The notes under the pieces were generated by a model. It was not told the DNA's origin, ran no database searches, and was given only the letters and a program-made list of their open reading frames with translations. From positions 2,170,001-2,234,000 of the forward strand of contig NC_063438.1 in the NCBI RefSeq assembly GCF_020379485.1: a DNA stretch of 64,000 bases, in the 5' to 3' direction. Made by a program: the position numbers and the translations under genes. Positions 63,789-64,000 of the stretch are shown here, in pieces (within the stretch, counting starts at the first letter, position 1; each line of letters starts with the position of its first letter). This DNA comes from Brassica napus. Taxonomy: Eukaryota > Streptophyta > Magnoliopsida > Brassicales > Brassicaceae.

Positions 63789-64000
63789 AGAGGTTGGTCT
63801 TCTGAGTTGGTTGCCGATGAAGACTTCTCTCTTCTTGCTCGGGATGTGCCCACTTTAGCTCTTGGGTTCCGGTTTATTGGGGTATCTGCCCTCTGAGTTT
63901 TCCGGGCTAGAGGCGGCTTCAACTGTGTACTCTTCCTCTTCAGGGAGGTAGTGCCTCTGGTTTTAGGACTGTTCTGTGTTGTTCTCCTTCCTGGAGGACG
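63719..64000 (-). CDS. LINE ORF1, C-terminal end (runs off window)
   Basis: An open minus-strand frame reaching the window edge, ending at 63719. It is basic and proline-rich (RRTTQNSPKTRG, KPPLARKTQRADTPINRN), as in the tail of plant LINE ORF1 nucleic-acid-binding proteins. No domain is visible in the part present. Confidence 0.6.
   Translation of the reverse strand, partial: RPPGRRTTQNSPKTRGTTSLKRKSTQLKPPLARKTQRADTPINRNPRAKVGTSRARREKSSSATNSEDQPLCNMIPASTRRKMDFQNPSSLGP

Larger units (their letters stand above)
59655..64000 (-). mobile_element. L1-type plant LINE inserted in a polygalacturonase intron (5' part beyond window)
   Basis: The plus-strand T run at 59655-59665 is the poly-A tail of a minus-strand element. 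Upstream of it on the minus strand lie ORF2 (RNase H, zf-RVT, reverse transcriptase, endonuclease, from 3' to 5') and the end of ORF1. At least 4.3 kb of the element is inside the window; the 5' end and one target-site duplication are outside. Confidence 0.93.

Overview
The window is plant nuclear DNA from a Brassicaceae genome, most likely a Brassica or a close relative. The genes have GT-AG introns, there are plant-only families (IQD, LecRK, UGT74, jacalin lectins, FH2-type formin), and the gaps hold AT-rich Helitrons and a plant LINE. Gene order matches, from memory, Arabidopsis thaliana chromosome 2 from about At2g43680 to At2g43890. Orthology names rest on remembered protein similarity and this order; no database search was run.

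Left part (1-19 kb): an intact IQD14-like gene on the + strand, then a V-class lectin receptor kinase broken by two frame-disrupting lesions. About 13 kb of transposon-derived DNA follows. A minus-strand Helitron (5758-12516) carries a second, plus-strand Helitron (6518-10175) inside it, and the inner one has a 1.6 kb near-identical internal tandem duplication. A third Helitron (13750-18840) ends 277 bp before the start codon of the stearoyl-ACP desaturase gene. The outer and third elements carry broken host-gene pieces (phosphofructokinase, PPR protein).

Middle part (19-42 kb): a dense run of housekeeping and signalling genes. These are the SSI2/FAB2-like desaturase (+), two jacalin-related lectin genes (-; one frameshifted), plastid cysteine synthase OASB (-), molybdopterin synthase large subunit CNX6 (+), a U5 snRNP 40K-like WD40 protein (-), a COA3-like mitochondrial protein (-), MPK6 (+), a small Lys/Ser-rich FAM133-like protein (-) and the membrane formin FH2 (+). 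Exon boundaries were read by hand; for each multi-exon model the summed CDS length is a multiple of three.

Right part (42-64 kb): two tandem UGT74F salicylate glucosyltransferase genes (+), about 5 kb of AT-rich repeat-filled DNA, and two tandem polygalacturonase genes (+). A four-copy array of a ~355 bp repeat lies between the polygalacturonases. The second one is interrupted in its third intron by a minus-strand LINE that runs off the right end; its last exon is not in the window. The Arabidopsis genes expected between FH2 and the UGTs (an LSM6 copy) and between the UGTs and the polygalacturonases (a Raf-like kinase, ILK1) are not seen.

The most unusual structure is the nested Helitron pair with its internal tandem duplication. 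No wholly new biochemical system was recognised.
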